Shown in pieces: positions 40,511-50,125 of a DNA stretch of 64,000 nucleotides. The stretch covers positions 434,001 through 498,000 of the forward strand of contig NZ_JAYEZN010000001.1 of assembly GCF_037031225.1 (NCBI RefSeq), given 5' to 3'. Source of the stretch: Halorientalis sp. LT38 (GTDB lineage Archaea; Halobacteriota; Halobacteria; Halobacteriales; Haloarculaceae). Under the pieces are notes generated by a model that worked only from the letters and a program-made list of their open reading frames with translations, did no database searches and was not told the origin of the DNA. Position numbers and translations under genes: made by a program. Position 1 is the stretch's first letter. Each line of letters starts with the position of its first letter.

Positions 40511-43500
40511 ATGAGAGAGAGGGGAGTCGAGTTTCGGGGGGATCCACGCGGGATATCGAACCTCGTCGGGGTCGTTTTGCTGATCGGCATGGCGATCACG
40601 GGGGCGGTGCTGGTCGCGGTTATCGGCGCGTCCGCACTGAACGAGACCGAACAGGAGAGTCGAATGCAGGTGGCCGAGCAGTCGATGCAGGAGGTATCGT
40701 CGCAGTTTCACGAGTTGAAGGTCACCGGCGAAGGGGGACGGGCGTCGCTGACGCTCCCGGACGACACCAGCGGAGACATCTCGGTGGTGAACACGACGAC
40801 CGTGACGCTCCTCGCGAACGGGAACGAGAGCTGTTCGAGCGGCCCCGTCCCGATGGGGACGGTCCTGTACGACAATCCCGAGGAGGGGATCGTGGGGTAC
40901 GAGGCAGGGGGGATCTGGCGCCAGACCGACGACGGAAGCACGTGGATGGTCTCCTCGCCCGACGTGGAGTACCGGAACGGACGACTGGCGCTCCAGATCT
41001 CGGACATGCAGGGCTTCGTGTCCGGTAACGGAAAGGTCTCGGCGGCGGTCGACGAGCGAGAATCCGCCTGGGAGAGCGACAACATCAGCCGGGCGCTGTC
41101 CGTCAACCGCACGGCCGAAGAGTTGCGTAACGGCGTCGGGCCGGTTAGGGAGACCTGCGAGCCCAGCAACGTCGAGAACGTCACGGTCAGCATCCGGGGC
41201 AGTCAGTTCGCACGCGCGTGGTACAATTTCGCCACGCAGAACTTCGACGACCGACTGGTGACGGTAGAGCAGCGCTCGGTGATCGAGGCCGGCGACCCGA
41301 TCAACATCACGTACCTGCTCGGCGAGCATCGCGATCCCGAGTACCAGATCACCGACGTCGACGCGCCCGCCTCGACCCGCGAGGGGACCGACATGACGAT
41401 GGACGTGACCGTCGAGAACGTCGGTGATTTCAACGGGACCGCGCCGATCACGCTGTACAACGAGACCGGGGGAATCGCGCCCGTGGAACTCGCTACTACG
41501 AGCCAGCGTATCGTCGCTGGCACTAGCGAGACGGTGACGCTCACCGTGGAGGCGGCGGACTTGAACTCGGGCAGCGCGGGCGCGGCGAACTACACGACGA
41601 GAGTGGAGACACCCGACGACAACGTGCCGGTCGAGTTCGTCGTCGGGAGCGGCTCGCCTGCGGATCTGGGCATCCAATCGCTGAGTTCCCCGGCCGACGC
41701 GGAACTGGGGGACGACCGGGACCTGAGCGTGACCGTCGAAAACACGGGTGGAACGCCGGCCGGCGAAACCGTGCGGTTCTACTACGCGGACGAGTTCAAG
41801 GACGAAGCATACGTGTGGCTCGACGACGGTGACACGGAAACCCTCAGCTTCGACGTCCCGACGACCCGGGAGGGGGACATCCCGCTGAAGGTGAACTTCT
41901 CGAGCCCCAGCGAACCCGATCACGAGCGAACCACGACCATCACGATCGGCGACCTCCCGGACTTCGAACTCGAGAGCGCTACCGGACCGTTCCGGGTCAC
42001 GCAGAACACCCCCTACGAGATCGACGCGACCGTCGAGAACGAAGGGTCGACGGAGGGGACGCGTCCAGTCGAGATCGAAGTCCGGAACGCCTCGAATCCG
42101 GGCGATACGGTCTACACCGACATCCGACCGCTGACCCTCACCCCACACGAGACCCGGACGATCACGTTCCGCAACGACAGCGGCATCGCAGCGCCGGGTC
42201 TCTACGAGTACGTCGTCGAAACCGACGGTGACACGGAGACCGGGACGTTCAGGGTCGGATCGATCGCCGAACCGTTCTTCGTGACGACGCAGGCCACGAC
42301 CGACCGCTCGGTCGTCCAGGAGGATGGCAGCTTCAATATCACAGGCGCGGTCCAGAACGCGGGCGGCACGAACGGGACCCAAGAGGTGACGGTGTCGTTC
42401 GAGGGCAGCGAGATCGGCTCCGAATCGATCACGCTCACGCCCGGTGAAGCCGCAAACGTCGGACCGTTCAGGAAGTCGCTCGCCGGCTCGGCGCCGGGGA
42501 CGTACGAGTACACGATCGAGAGCGAAAACACCTCGGTGTCCGGACAGATCCTGGTGGTCGAGGAGTTCGACGGCGACTTCGACAGCGGCGACTCCACGAT
42601 CGCGATCAACCAGAGCATCACGGCCCGGCTGACCGTCCTGGGAACCGAACTGAGCGGGATCGCGGAGGCGGAGCACTGTGAAACGAGGGGCAACTGGTGG
42701 GACGGATATTACGAGGTCTGTGAACCGGGGGAAATCATCCGCGCCCCGGTCGAGATGGCAATCTACACCGACAATGCGACCGCGCCGGACACCTACCACC
42801 GCGTCTGGGGCGACAAGGACCTGAACACGCCGCAGACGCGGCGCGATCAGATCGACGGCGGGGACTACCTGAGCAAGGAGATCACGGTGACGGCGACCGA
42901 GGACTCCCCCACGAACGTCTCCGTCTTCGCCGAGTCGTTCACGTGCGATCACTTCGACGGGACGGGCCTCACCCGCCAGGTCGACGGATACGGCGAACTC
43001 GAGGGGATGAAGTGCGACGATCCGGACCCTGACTCACGGATCGACATCAACCAGGACGAGAACCCATCGAACCTCGTCATCCGCGAGGACGGTGAGACGG
43101 TCCCCGCGTTCGGGCAGGCCGGTGCAGAGCAGCGCGACGTCCGGGAGATCCTGGGCGACCGCATCACCGACGAGGGCGTCCTGCAACTCGAGGACGACCA
43201 GCTCGCACTGTTCTACGAGCTCTCGCAGGAGAACGCCGATCCCGACGACGCGATGGGCACGAACGACGACCCGGACTACAACGACGCAGTCGTGCTGTTC
43301 GAAGTCGTCGCCGAGAACCACACCCCCAGCGTCCCGGGCCTATCGGACGTCGTGATCAACGACACGACCGGGCCGGCCACGGTGAATCCCCCTTACGACG
43401 ACTCCTTCGAGGTCGAGGTCTGGAACCGCGGCGGTGACGAGGTCGACGACGCGGTGAACCTTGCGGTCGACGGCTCCGAGCGGGCCAGCGTCGACGTCTC

Positions 43501-44401
43501 CCTCGACGGCAGGGAGAGCAAGTGGGTCGAAGTCGACGTTCCGAGCGGCCTCAGTTCGGGGAACCACGAGATCGAGTTCAGCGTCGACAGCGACGAGAAC
43601 GAGACCGCCACGCGCAACCTCTACGTCGGCGAGGCCACCGGGCCGTACTTCCTGCCGAACGTCGAGTACTACGACGAAATCGTCCGCCCCGGCGAGTTGG
43701 CCGAAGTCAGAGCGCACGTGACCAACGTCGGCGACAACCAGAGCACGCAGGACGTGACCGCGAACGTCGTCGGGGTTTCGGGCGATCTCGACATCGGCGA
43801 CGTCGTCGATCCGGACCAGGAGTGGTCGGACCTCACGCTCGGCTCTGGATCGGACGACATCCACTCCTTCGCCTTCGAGTCCAGCGCCGAGGGGCAGATG
43901 ACCATCGAGGTGGCCACCGAGAACGCGTCCACGCGGGTCAACGTAACCGTCATGGACCCACGGCTCGAGATCGAGCGCGCGATCGTCGGCGACCAGACCT
44001 ACCGCGAGGGCGATACGATCGTCAGCTCGAACCTCGAGTCGCTGACCGCGGACGTGTCGAACCCCGCGGCGATCAGCCGGTCCGGGAACGTGGAGCTGTA
44101 CATGCGCGAGAGCGACAGCGGGGCGTCGTTCACGCACATCGACACCTCCAGCGACGTGACCCTGAACGGTAATCGAACGCTCGTGAAACTGGATCTCACC
44201 GGGGCCAATCCCCCGCTCGGACCGGACGTCAACAGCCAGACGGGGCTCTACGACTACGAACTCAGGACGGACCCGGACGGCGTGTCGGGCACCGACGACG
44301 TCCAGTCGGGCGAGATCCAGATCATCACCCCGGAGGACTCGACCACCTCGACGGACCCTGACTACATCACGGTCGACATGAACCAGATAGAACTCAGCTG
44401 A
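40511..44401 (+). CDS. Giant surface protein with pilin-like N-terminus and CARDB-type repeats
   Basis: The 1296-residue protein begins MRERGVEFRGDPRGISNLVGVVLLIGMAITGAVLVAVIGASAL in two parts: a short basic head and a hydrophobic segment like those of haloarchaeal pilin-like proteins, followed by EQESRMQVAEQSM. The rest is a series of CARDB-like beta domains, each with a phrase such as VTVENVGDFNGTAPITLYN, VTVENTGGTPAGETV, TVENEGSTEGTRPV, AVQNAGGTNGTQEV, EVWNRGGDEVDDAV and HVTNVGDNQSTQDV. Cysteines (EHCETRGNWW...YEVCEPGE and FTCDHFDG...MKCDD) sit in an insert of about residues 718-840. NxT/S sites are numerous. It is likely anchored by its N-terminal helix and exposed as an adhesin or pilus-associated protein. 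Confidence 0.75.
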   Translation: MRERGVEFRGDPRGISNLVGVVLLIGMAITGAVLVAVIGASALNETEQESRMQVAEQSMQEVSSQFHELKVTGEGGRASLTLPDDTSGDISVVNTTTVTLLANGNESCSSGPVPMGTVLYDNPEEGIVGYEAGGIWRQTDDGSTWMVSSPDVEYRNGRLALQISDMQGFVSGNGKVSAAVDERESAWESDNISRALSVNRTAEELRNGVGPVRETCEPSNVENVTVSIRGSQFARAWYNFATQNFDDRLVTVEQRSVIEAGDPINITYLLGEHRDPEYQITDVDAPASTREGTDMTMDVTVENVGDFNGTAPITLYNETGGIAPVELATTSQRIVAGTSETVTLTVEAADLNSGSAGAANYTTRVETPDDNVPVEFVVGSGSPADLGIQSLSSPADAELGDDRDLSVTVENTGGTPAGETVRFYYADEFKDEAYVWLDDGDTETLSFDVPTTREGDIPLKVNFSSPSEPDHERTTTITIGDLPDFELESATGPFRVTQNTPYEIDATVENEGSTEGTRPVEIEVRNASNPGDTVYTDIRPLTLTPHETRTITFRNDSGIAAPGLYEYVVETDGDTETGTFRVGSIAEPFFVTTQATTDRSVVQEDGSFNITGAVQNAGGTNGTQEVTVSFEGSEIGSESITLTPGEAANVGPFRKSLAGSAPGTYEYTIESENTSVSGQILVVEEFDGDFDSGDSTIAINQSITARLTVLGTELSGIAEAEHCETRGNWWDGYYEVCEPGEIIRAPVEMAIYTDNATAPDTYHRVWGDKDLNTPQTRRDQIDGGDYLSKEITVTATEDSPTNVSVFAESFTCDHFDGTGLTRQVDGYGELEGMKCDDPDPDSRIDINQDENPSNLVIREDGETVPAFGQAGAEQRDVREILGDRITDEGVLQLEDDQLALFYELSQENADPDDAMGTNDDPDYNDAVVLFEVVAENHTPSVPGLSDVVINDTTGPATVNPPYDDSFEVEVWNRGGDEVDDAVNLAVDGSERASVDVSLDGRESKWVEVDVPSGLSSGNHEIEFSVDSDENETATRNLYVGEATGPYFLPNVEYYDEIVRPGELAEVRAHVTNVGDNQSTQDVTANVVGVSGDLDIGDVVDPDQEWSDLTLGSGSDDIHSFAFESSAEGQMTIEVATENASTRVNVTVMDPRLEIERAIVGDQTYREGDTIVSSNLESLTADVSNPAAISRSGNVELYMRESDSGASFTHIDTSSDVTLNGNRTLVKLDLTGANPPLGPDVNSQTGLYDYELRTDPDGVSGTDDVQSGEIQIITPEDSTTSTDPDYITVDMNQIELS

Positions 44402-44442
44402 GCCTGGGCGGCCCCTGACCAGTCCGGGGACCCGCTTCGACT

Positions 44443-44465
44443 CCGTCCGGCTTTTCGTCGGACGG
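44443..44465. terminator. Stem-loop between convergent genes of the pilus region
   Basis: ccgtccg and cggacgg pair perfectly around a 9-base loop that contains cttttcg. It lies between the end of the CARDB gene and the end of the last pilin-like gene, a place where a bidirectional terminator is expected. Confidence 0.5.
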
Positions 44466-44665
44466 TGACCACTTCGGACAGCGACACCGCTGCGTCACTA
44501 GGGGACGTATAGATCGCGAGTGGCTCCGACCTGCTTCCCCTCCTGATGGCCGCCGTTCGACGGGCCCGAGATCGTCGCGCGACGACAGACGGAGGGGACA
44601 TCGACAGGCGGACTCGGACGCAGCCGTGCGTTCGATCGAGTCCCTCGCGAGTACCGAGCGCCGAC

Positions 44666-45430
44666 TCAGAGCAGCGTCCGGAGTTCGATCGTCGTCCGTC
44701 GGACGTACCCGCGTTCGAGACCGCCGCCGTCCCCTTCACAGGAGTACTCACCGCCGCCCTCGTCGGTCCAGCCCTCGCGCTCGAAGTATCGGCTCCAGGA
44801 GTCGGGGACCGCCGTGTCCGAGACGTCGACGGTCACCGTCTCGACGTTCGACGGGTTCCCTTCCGGGAGGTGAAGGCCGGTGTTGCTCGAATCGCGTTCG
44901 CCGAACAGTTCGAGGTTCCCCCCGGTGGAGACGCTGATGTCGCCGTCGAGTCGCGGTACCGAGACGAGTGCGGCAGCGTCGGAACAGTCGAAAACGGGCG
45001 GGTGCGTCATGACGAACCCCTGTCGCTCGTCCCGGATGACCGCGCCGCCCTCGTAGACGAGGCGAGTATCCCCCGACGACGGCTGGTACACCAGCGCGTT
45101 GACGTCGATCGTATCGGACTCGGGGGACCGCGAGGCGAACTCCACCGTGAACGTCATCGAGGAGTCGACGAGATCGATCTGACCCCCGTCGACGCCGATC
45201 TCGACAGACCGGCCCGGGACGTTCTTCCGGTGGATGTCCTCCATCGTCTCGGCGACCCCGCGCATCGACCGCTCACCGCTGTTCACCTGCTCGTTCTCCC
45301 GCAGGTCGCCCAGCGCACCGACGCCGCCGATGTAGACGATGGTAACGCCCGAGATGATGATCCCGAACGTCAGCACGAAGGCGACGACGTCGGAGACGGC
45401 CCGGTCGGAGATCGTGCGTGGTTCTGTCAT
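44666..45430 (-). CDS. Pilin-like protein, haloarchaeal DUF7289-like
   Basis: The 254-residue protein begins with a short charged head (MTEPRTISDRAVSD) and a single hydrophobic helix (VVAFVLTFGIIISGVTIVYIGG), then a beta-rich external domain. The stretch ENEQVNSGERSMRGVAETMEDIHRKNVPGR after the helix resembles the N-terminus of the giant CARDB protein. It is the last gene of the pilus operon. No catalytic motif is seen. The family name is tentative. Confidence 0.72.
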   Translation of the reverse strand: MTEPRTISDRAVSDVVAFVLTFGIIISGVTIVYIGGVGALGDLRENEQVNSGERSMRGVAETMEDIHRKNVPGRSVEIGVDGGQIDLVDSSMTFTVEFASRSPESDTIDVNALVYQPSSGDTRLVYEGGAVIRDERQGFVMTHPPVFDCSDAAALVSVPRLDGDISVSTGGNLELFGERDSSNTGLHLPEGNPSNVETVTVDVSDTAVPDSWSRYFEREGWTDEGGGEYSCEGDGGGLERGYVRRTTIELRTLL

Positions 45431-45432
45431 GG

Positions 45433-45897
45433 TTATCGGTCGGTTGGTTCGATGGTGAGACAGTCCGCGTCCGGGTCGTAGACGACGCGGAGCGGGCCGC
45501 TCGTGAGTTCGCGCTCGCAGATATCTGACTCTGCCCGGAACTCGACGGGAACGGTGACGTCCGTCACCGACATGTTCACGAACAGCGCCGCCCGGTCACC
45601 CGACCGATCGACGAGTTCGACGTCGTAGCTGTGGCCGGCGATGTGGTTGGGAATCGACGCGGCCGAGGCGACTTCGCCGCCCCTGCTTCGCGTGGCGAGC
45701 CGATCGACGCTCTTCAGTTCGTTCGTGACGCTCTCGGCGACGTTCTGGAGTCCCTGACTGGCGACGCGTTGCTGCTGTCGTTCGAGCATCCCGCCGGCGC
45801 CAACTAGCAGGCCCGTGATGAGCAGTGCCGTGATTCCGAGCGTCAGCGTGTGCGTGATCGCCACCGACGCGCCGCGGGTGTCGTTTCGGAATCCCAT
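45433..45897 (-). CDS. Pilin-like protein, haloarchaeal DUF7266-like
   Basis: The 154-residue protein begins MGFRNDTRGASVAITHTL, with a prepilin-peptidase-like site (RG before a hydrophobic segment) and one helix (LTLGITALLITGLLVGAGG), then a small external domain with two Cys (ICERELTS and DADCLTIE) that could form a disulfide. It lies 2 bases before the next gene in the same operon. Confidence 0.7.
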   Translation of the reverse strand: MGFRNDTRGASVAITHTLTLGITALLITGLLVGAGGMLERQQQRVASQGLQNVAESVTNELKSVDRLATRSRGGEVASAASIPNHIAGHSYDVELVDRSGDRAALFVNMSVTDVTVPVEFRAESDICERELTSGPLRVVYDPDADCLTIEPTDR

Positions 45898-45900
45898 GAT

Positions 45901-46872
45901 TCACCTCACCCCCGACTCGTTCAGCAGGATCGTTCGGTCGTACGTGACCTCCTGTCGCTGGTAGTAGATCTCGATGGCGGGGCTGACGACCGTGTTCAGC
46001 GTCTCCGGCTGCGAGCCGATGCCCGCCGACGGATCGCCGTCCGTCGAGATCGTATACGTGCCGGTCAGCGCCGTGCCACCGCCGGAGACCGTATTCTCGA
46101 ACCCGATGTCGTACTGCGGATCGACGCCCTCGGCGAAGACGACCGATTCGCTGCCACCGACCGTGAGCCGGCCGCTGTCCTGTAGCTCCAGGTCGAAACT
46201 CGGGTCGAACACGCCGACGCGCGAGGTTCCACCCGGCGATTCCTCGTGGACGACGACGGACCCGTTGGGCTGCGTGTCCATGCGCAGCCGCCACGTCTCA
46301 GCGCCGTTGTCCACGACGATGCTCGTCTCCGGAGAGGCACCTGTCCCCGGATTCTCGACGGTGAGCTGGAAATCCGTGACCGCGTCCGCGTCCTCGACGA
46401 TCGTCGGGTTCGCTTCGCAACTGCCCCCCGTCTCGAGCGTGAACCGGGGGTACGGTGTGGACCTGTCGCAGGCCCCCTGATTCGTGCTCTGAGTCTGCCA
46501 GATGGTCGTTCCGTTGATCGATTCCGCGCCGTCGAAGGTGACGTTCGTGTAGACGATGCCGTTGTCGAAGGTCAGGTTCGTGTGGTGACGGCTGTAAAGC
46601 GAAATGTTCCGACGGAGCGCCGGGGCGAAGTCGCCGGAACCGTCCCGGGTGTCCATCCTGACCTCCCGGGCCAGCGCGTTGAGGTCCGACTCGATCATGC
46701 CGATCGTTCGCTCCGCGTCGGCGAGCGCGTCGTCGTTGTCGCGCGCCCCGATGCTATCGTCGAACATCATCCCGTTGACCATGACGACGACGCCGACGAT
46801 CACGAGCGCGATGGCGACGCTGCCGACCAGGAGCAACTGCCCGCGGTCGTCGGCGTCGATCGGGGTCACCAT
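45901..46872 (-). CDS. Pilin-like protein, large pseudopilin of the pilus operon
   Basis: From the ATG at 46872 the 323-residue protein begins MVTPIDADDRGQLLLVGSVAIALVIVGVVVM, a prepilin-type signal with a G-Q processing site, followed by a large beta-rich extracytoplasmic domain with several NxT/S sites and two Cys (GACDRSTP and GSCEANPT). The start overlaps the previous gene by 7 bases. The frame extends upstream to 46980, but that part is Arg-rich and lies in the preceding gene. Confidence 0.7.
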   Translation of the reverse strand: MVTPIDADDRGQLLLVGSVAIALVIVGVVVMVNGMMFDDSIGARDNDDALADAERTIGMIESDLNALAREVRMDTRDGSGDFAPALRRNISLYSRHHTNLTFDNGIVYTNVTFDGAESINGTTIWQTQSTNQGACDRSTPYPRFTLETGGSCEANPTIVEDADAVTDFQLTVENPGTGASPETSIVVDNGAETWRLRMDTQPNGSVVVHEESPGGTSRVGVFDPSFDLELQDSGRLTVGGSESVVFAEGVDPQYDIGFENTVSGGGTALTGTYTISTDGDPSAGIGSQPETLNTVVSPAIEIYYQRQEVTYDRTILLNESGVR

Positions 46873-47495
46873 ACGACCAGCCGCACCTCCACGACGTTGT
46901 ACAGCGGCGAACTCTCGTTGACGTCGTCCATGAAGTACGCTGACCCGGCGCCTTCGACCGTCGAGCCGGTCGACCCACACTTCCGCGGCGGGCTCTGCGT
47001 CCGGTCGAGGATCCGGGTCCGGTCGTCGTCGTAGACGGTCAGCGTCCGGGTCGCCACCGCCGCCGAATCGGTCGGCGCGATGACGCCGCTGGTCGGATCG
47101 CTGTCGCCCGACGTGATCGAGATGGTCTCCCGGGAGCCGTCGGGCGTCAGATACGTGAAGTAGACGTCATAGTTGCGGCCCTGCCGGTCGAACGTCTGGT
47201 TCAGCATCCGCTCGAAGGTGGTCGACCCCGCGTCGACCTCGGCCCCGGAAAATACGGTCTCGGTCCCGTAAGTGCACCTGACGACGCGACCGAGCGTCCC
47301 GTTCTGCGCGGCCAGATCGAGCATATCCTCGGCGCGTTGCTCCATGTCGGCCGACTGCTGGGTCGTGTCGCTCGTCCAGGGGCCGAAGTCGACCACCTGG
47401 AGGCCGTACAGCAGCGCGCTCACGACGAGGATGGCACCGATGACCCCCTCGAGCGTGTACGCCTGGCCCCGTCCGTCCGTCGTGTCCCCGTTCAT
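46866..47495 (-). CDS. Pilin-like protein, haloarchaeal DUF7288-like
   Basis: The 209-residue protein begins MNGDTTDGRGQAYTLEGVIGAILVVSALLYGLQVV, with a GRG-Q site and a hydrophobic helix typical of pilin-like proteins. The external part has strands such as YDVYFTYLTPDGSRETISI and two Cys. It is part of the pilus operon and overlaps the next gene by 7 bases. No enzymatic motif is visible; the family name is tentative. Confidence 0.7.
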   Translation of the reverse strand: MNGDTTDGRGQAYTLEGVIGAILVVSALLYGLQVVDFGPWTSDTTQQSADMEQRAEDMLDLAAQNGTLGRVVRCTYGTETVFSGAEVDAGSTTFERMLNQTFDRQGRNYDVYFTYLTPDGSRETISITSGDSDPTSGVIAPTDSAAVATRTLTVYDDDRTRILDRTQSPPRKCGSTGSTVEGAGSAYFMDDVNESSPLYNVVEVRLVVW

Positions 47496-47513
47496 ACTTT
47501 CGTCTCTCCAGTA

Positions 47514-48035
47514 TCACCAGACCCGGACCACCAGCCAGCAGGTCGGATTACAGTGGTGGGCGCCGTCCGCGTCGAAGCGAACGACCCGCGTCGACGTCGC
47601 GACCGACTGGCCCAGGTTCGGTTCCGATCCGTAGGAGTGGCGGCCCTCGTCGTCGTCGATGGGCGTCGGCGGCCCGGTGGCGTTCAGTTCCGAACTGTTG
47701 ACGAGCACGACGTTCACGAACGGGCGGCCGACGCTGGCCGACACGGAGTTCAGGCCCGTCCGCTCGCGGAACTGGTTCCACCCCGCGTCGGAGCGCAGTT
47801 CGTCGTGGATGCCACCGGTGCCGTTGTAGTCGAGCGTCTGCTCGCTCCCGTCGACGGCGTAGGCGTCCACGAGGTAGGTGGCCGCGCGATCGGCCTGTGA
47901 CTGCTCGACACCGCCGACTCCCATCCCCGTGGAGCCGAACACCCCCGGCACGTAGCCGAAGATGAAGAGCACGGTGAGAAGCAGGATGCTCACCCCCGCG
48001 AGATAGTCATGCGTCGTTTGCCCCCGCCCGTTCAT
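47514..48035 (-). CDS. Pilin-like protein, haloarchaeal DUF7287-like
   Basis: The 173-residue protein begins MNGRGQTTHDYLAGVSILLLTVLFIFGYVPGVF: a short head with a G-Q processing site and a hydrophobic helix. The external domain carries NxT/S sites (NSSELNAT) and a CNPTC pair near the end. Its start codon lies in the second copy of a 24-bp tandem duplication; the first copy forms a 5-codon leader ORF. It is the first pilin-like gene after the membrane platform gene. Confidence 0.72.
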   Translation of the reverse strand: MNGRGQTTHDYLAGVSILLLTVLFIFGYVPGVFGSTGMGVGGVEQSQADRAATYLVDAYAVDGSEQTLDYNGTGGIHDELRSDAGWNQFRERTGLNSVSASVGRPFVNVVLVNSSELNATGPPTPIDDDEGRHSYGSEPNLGQSVATSTRVVRFDADGAHHCNPTCWLVVRVW

Positions 48036-48065
48036 GCGTTCTTACCCCCACACGTTCATGCGTTC
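48018..48065 (-). repeat. 24-bp tandem duplication covering the start codon of the first pilin-like gene
   Basis: On the minus strand the unit GAACGCATGAACG plus 11 further bases occurs twice head-to-tail (48065-48042 and 48041-48018) with 21 of 24 positions identical. The downstream copy holds the real start (MNGRGQ). A third GAACGC occurs just upstream (48081-48076). Confidence 0.7.
48042..48059 (-). other. 5-codon leader ORF (MNVWG-stop) before the pilin-like gene
   Basis: The upstream copy of the tandem unit contains ATG AAC GTG TGG GGG TAA. Its stop is 6 bases before the real ATG at 48035. One base difference (T for C) creates the stop. It could act as a translational leader or be a harmless duplication. 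Confidence 0.45.
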
Positions 48066-48090
48066 GTGGCCGCCTGCGTTCGTATCTTGC

Positions 48091-50124
48091 TTACCCCACT
48101 GCCATCCAGGTGACCAGCGCGATGGTCGGCAGTATGACGGCGAACTTCACCCCCGAGATCAGGTCGACTTCGCGGATGTACCCCGCGATGAACGACGACA
48201 GGACCGCCTGCAGCGTCACCGCGTGGAAGAACAGCACGGACAGCAGGCCGGTGTCGACGTTCGAGCCGAACTGGCCGCCGCCGGCCGCCGCCGAACTTCC
48301 CCCACCGCTGCCGACCTGATTCGCCAGGCCGGACATGACGTCCAGGAACTGCGTCTTCAGCAGCGCCATCACGCCCAGCAGCGTCAGGTAGGTCATGATG
48401 ATGATGACCACCTGCATCCGAGTTCGGGACTTCCGATCGCGGTCGATGTCGTCCTGATTCTCCGAGGCCTGTGCCGCCGTCGTCAGCACGTCCTCGATCT
48501 GACTCGATGCTTCTTGTGCTTTACTGATAAGTTTGACTGTTCGCGCCAGCCGTGGGATGTGGTACTTGTTGTTGAACTCCCGCAGCGCGTCCTTGAGGTT
48601 GGTCCCGTAGTTGACCTTCGCGTACATCGTCTCGAACTCGTCTGCGAGTTTCCCCGAGGAGGTCTCGGAGACGACGCTCATCGATTCGAGCAGCGTCATC
48701 CCGGTGTCGTTGGCGCTCGAGAGCTTCCGGAGGTTCTCCGAGAGGTGGCCGACGACGCCCCGGCGTGCGCGGACGTTCCACTCGTAGAAGATCATCAGCG
48801 GGACGAAGTTGATGTACAGCGGGACGTAGAACCAGAAGAACGTGCTCCCGACCGGGTTGGCGACGAACCCCTCGGTCGAGAGCGGCGCGACGCCGTAGAG
48901 CACTCCCAGCACCAGCGCGATGATCGAGAAGGGCACCGTCAGCGCCAGCACGACCGTCGGGTTGTCCCGGAAGAAGATGTGTGGCTTCCGGACGATCTCG
49001 CTCAGCTCGTAGGAGCGCTCCCGGCCCTTGATCTTCTCGAAGACGCCGTAGTCACCGGTGTACTTCTCGACGAGGCCGAGGTTCAGCACGTCGAGCCCTT
49101 CGCGCACGACCACGTCTTCCCGGCCACCCTCCGGCCGGAGGTAGCCGTCGCCGATCTCGTCCTGGGTGACCGTCGAGACCAGCACCAGGAAGCCGACCCC
49201 CGTCAGCGGAATCAGCCCGTAAACGGTTCCCAGAAGCAGGAACTGCTGGGAGTCACCCATCATCGACATGATGACGAGGATGATGATGAGCAGCAGTGGG
49301 AACAGCGAGAGGGTCATGTACATCTCGCCGAACAGCTCCATCGTCTCGAGGACCTGCTCCTGTTCCTGCTTTGCCGTCCGCATGTGTTTCTCCTTCTGGT
49401 CCTCTAGAAATCCGGTCATGTCACCCCCGGAGTCGACGATCGAGAGCATGTCCGTCAGGAACTGCGCGAGTTCGTCGCTGGGCGTCTGGAGCGCCTGGTT
49501 GCGGATCGCCGTCCGGTAGTCCGTGTCGAAGTACTCGGTCTCGAGGACGATCGACTGGAACTCCTTGGAGACCTCGCCGTAGGTGTCGTCGGCCCGGGCC
49601 ATCGCCTGCAGGATCTCCAGTTGGTTCAGGCCCCCGACCGACAGCGCGTACATGAAGGAGATAGAGTCCGATAGGAGGACGTTGATCTCGCGTTTGCGCG
49701 CGCCCGCCCGGAAGTACGGGATCGACACCATCGATCCGAAGCCGATGCCGAAGCCGATCAGGCCGAAGACGATGCCGGTGACGAACACCAGGAACGGGAT
49801 CTTGAGTTGCAGCAGGATCGGCGGGATCTGGCTCTCGGAGAGGCCGAGCAACACCGGCGCTTCCGAGAGGAATAGCGCGAAGATCAGATAGCCCAGTAGC
49901 GAGCCGACGATCCACAGCGTCAGGCCGGCGAGGGCGCCGACGCCCAGCGCCCGGGAGAGGAACAACTCGACGTTCTGTGGCATCCGCGCCTGGGCGAGTT
50001 TGTTCCCGACGCCGTTGACGAAGTCGCCCTCGTCGTCGAACAGGGACTCGTAGAGTGGGTAGAACGTGTCGCCGAGCGTGCTGGTGCTCCCGACCGTGTT
50101 CCCCTCGCGCGTGTCGAGACTCAT
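48091..50124 (-). CDS. pilC: Type IV pilus/type II secretion membrane platform protein (PilC/TadC family)
   Basis: The 677-residue protein contains two T2SSF domains separated by membrane helices: the first around SDSISFMYALSVGGLNQLEILQAMARADDTYGEVSKEFQSIVLE (about residues 153-196) and the second around HLSENLRKLSSANDTGMTLLESMSVVSETSSGKLADEFETM (about 460-500). About nine hydrophobic helices are present. It forms the inner-membrane base on which pilin-like subunits are assembled, driven by the ATPase encoded one base upstream. Haloarchaeal genomes carry several pilB-pilC pairs; which paralog this is cannot be told. Confidence 0.85.
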   Translation of the reverse strand: MSLDTREGNTVGSTSTLGDTFYPLYESLFDDEGDFVNGVGNKLAQARMPQNVELFLSRALGVGALAGLTLWIVGSLLGYLIFALFLSEAPVLLGLSESQIPPILLQLKIPFLVFVTGIVFGLIGFGIGFGSMVSIPYFRAGARKREINVLLSDSISFMYALSVGGLNQLEILQAMARADDTYGEVSKEFQSIVLETEYFDTDYRTAIRNQALQTPSDELAQFLTDMLSIVDSGGDMTGFLEDQKEKHMRTAKQEQEQVLETMELFGEMYMTLSLFPLLLIIILVIMSMMGDSQQFLLLGTVYGLIPLTGVGFLVLVSTVTQDEIGDGYLRPEGGREDVVVREGLDVLNLGLVEKYTGDYGVFEKIKGRERSYELSEIVRKPHIFFRDNPTVVLALTVPFSIIALVLGVLYGVAPLSTEGFVANPVGSTFFWFYVPLYINFVPLMIFYEWNVRARRGVVGHLSENLRKLSSANDTGMTLLESMSVVSETSSGKLADEFETMYAKVNYGTNLKDALREFNNKYHIPRLARTVKLISKAQEASSQIEDVLTTAAQASENQDDIDRDRKSRTRMQVVIIIMTYLTLLGVMALLKTQFLDVMSGLANQVGSGGGSSAAAGGGQFGSNVDTGLLSVLFFHAVTLQAVLSSFIAGYIREVDLISGVKFAVILPTIALVTWMAVG

Positions 50125-50125
50125 G

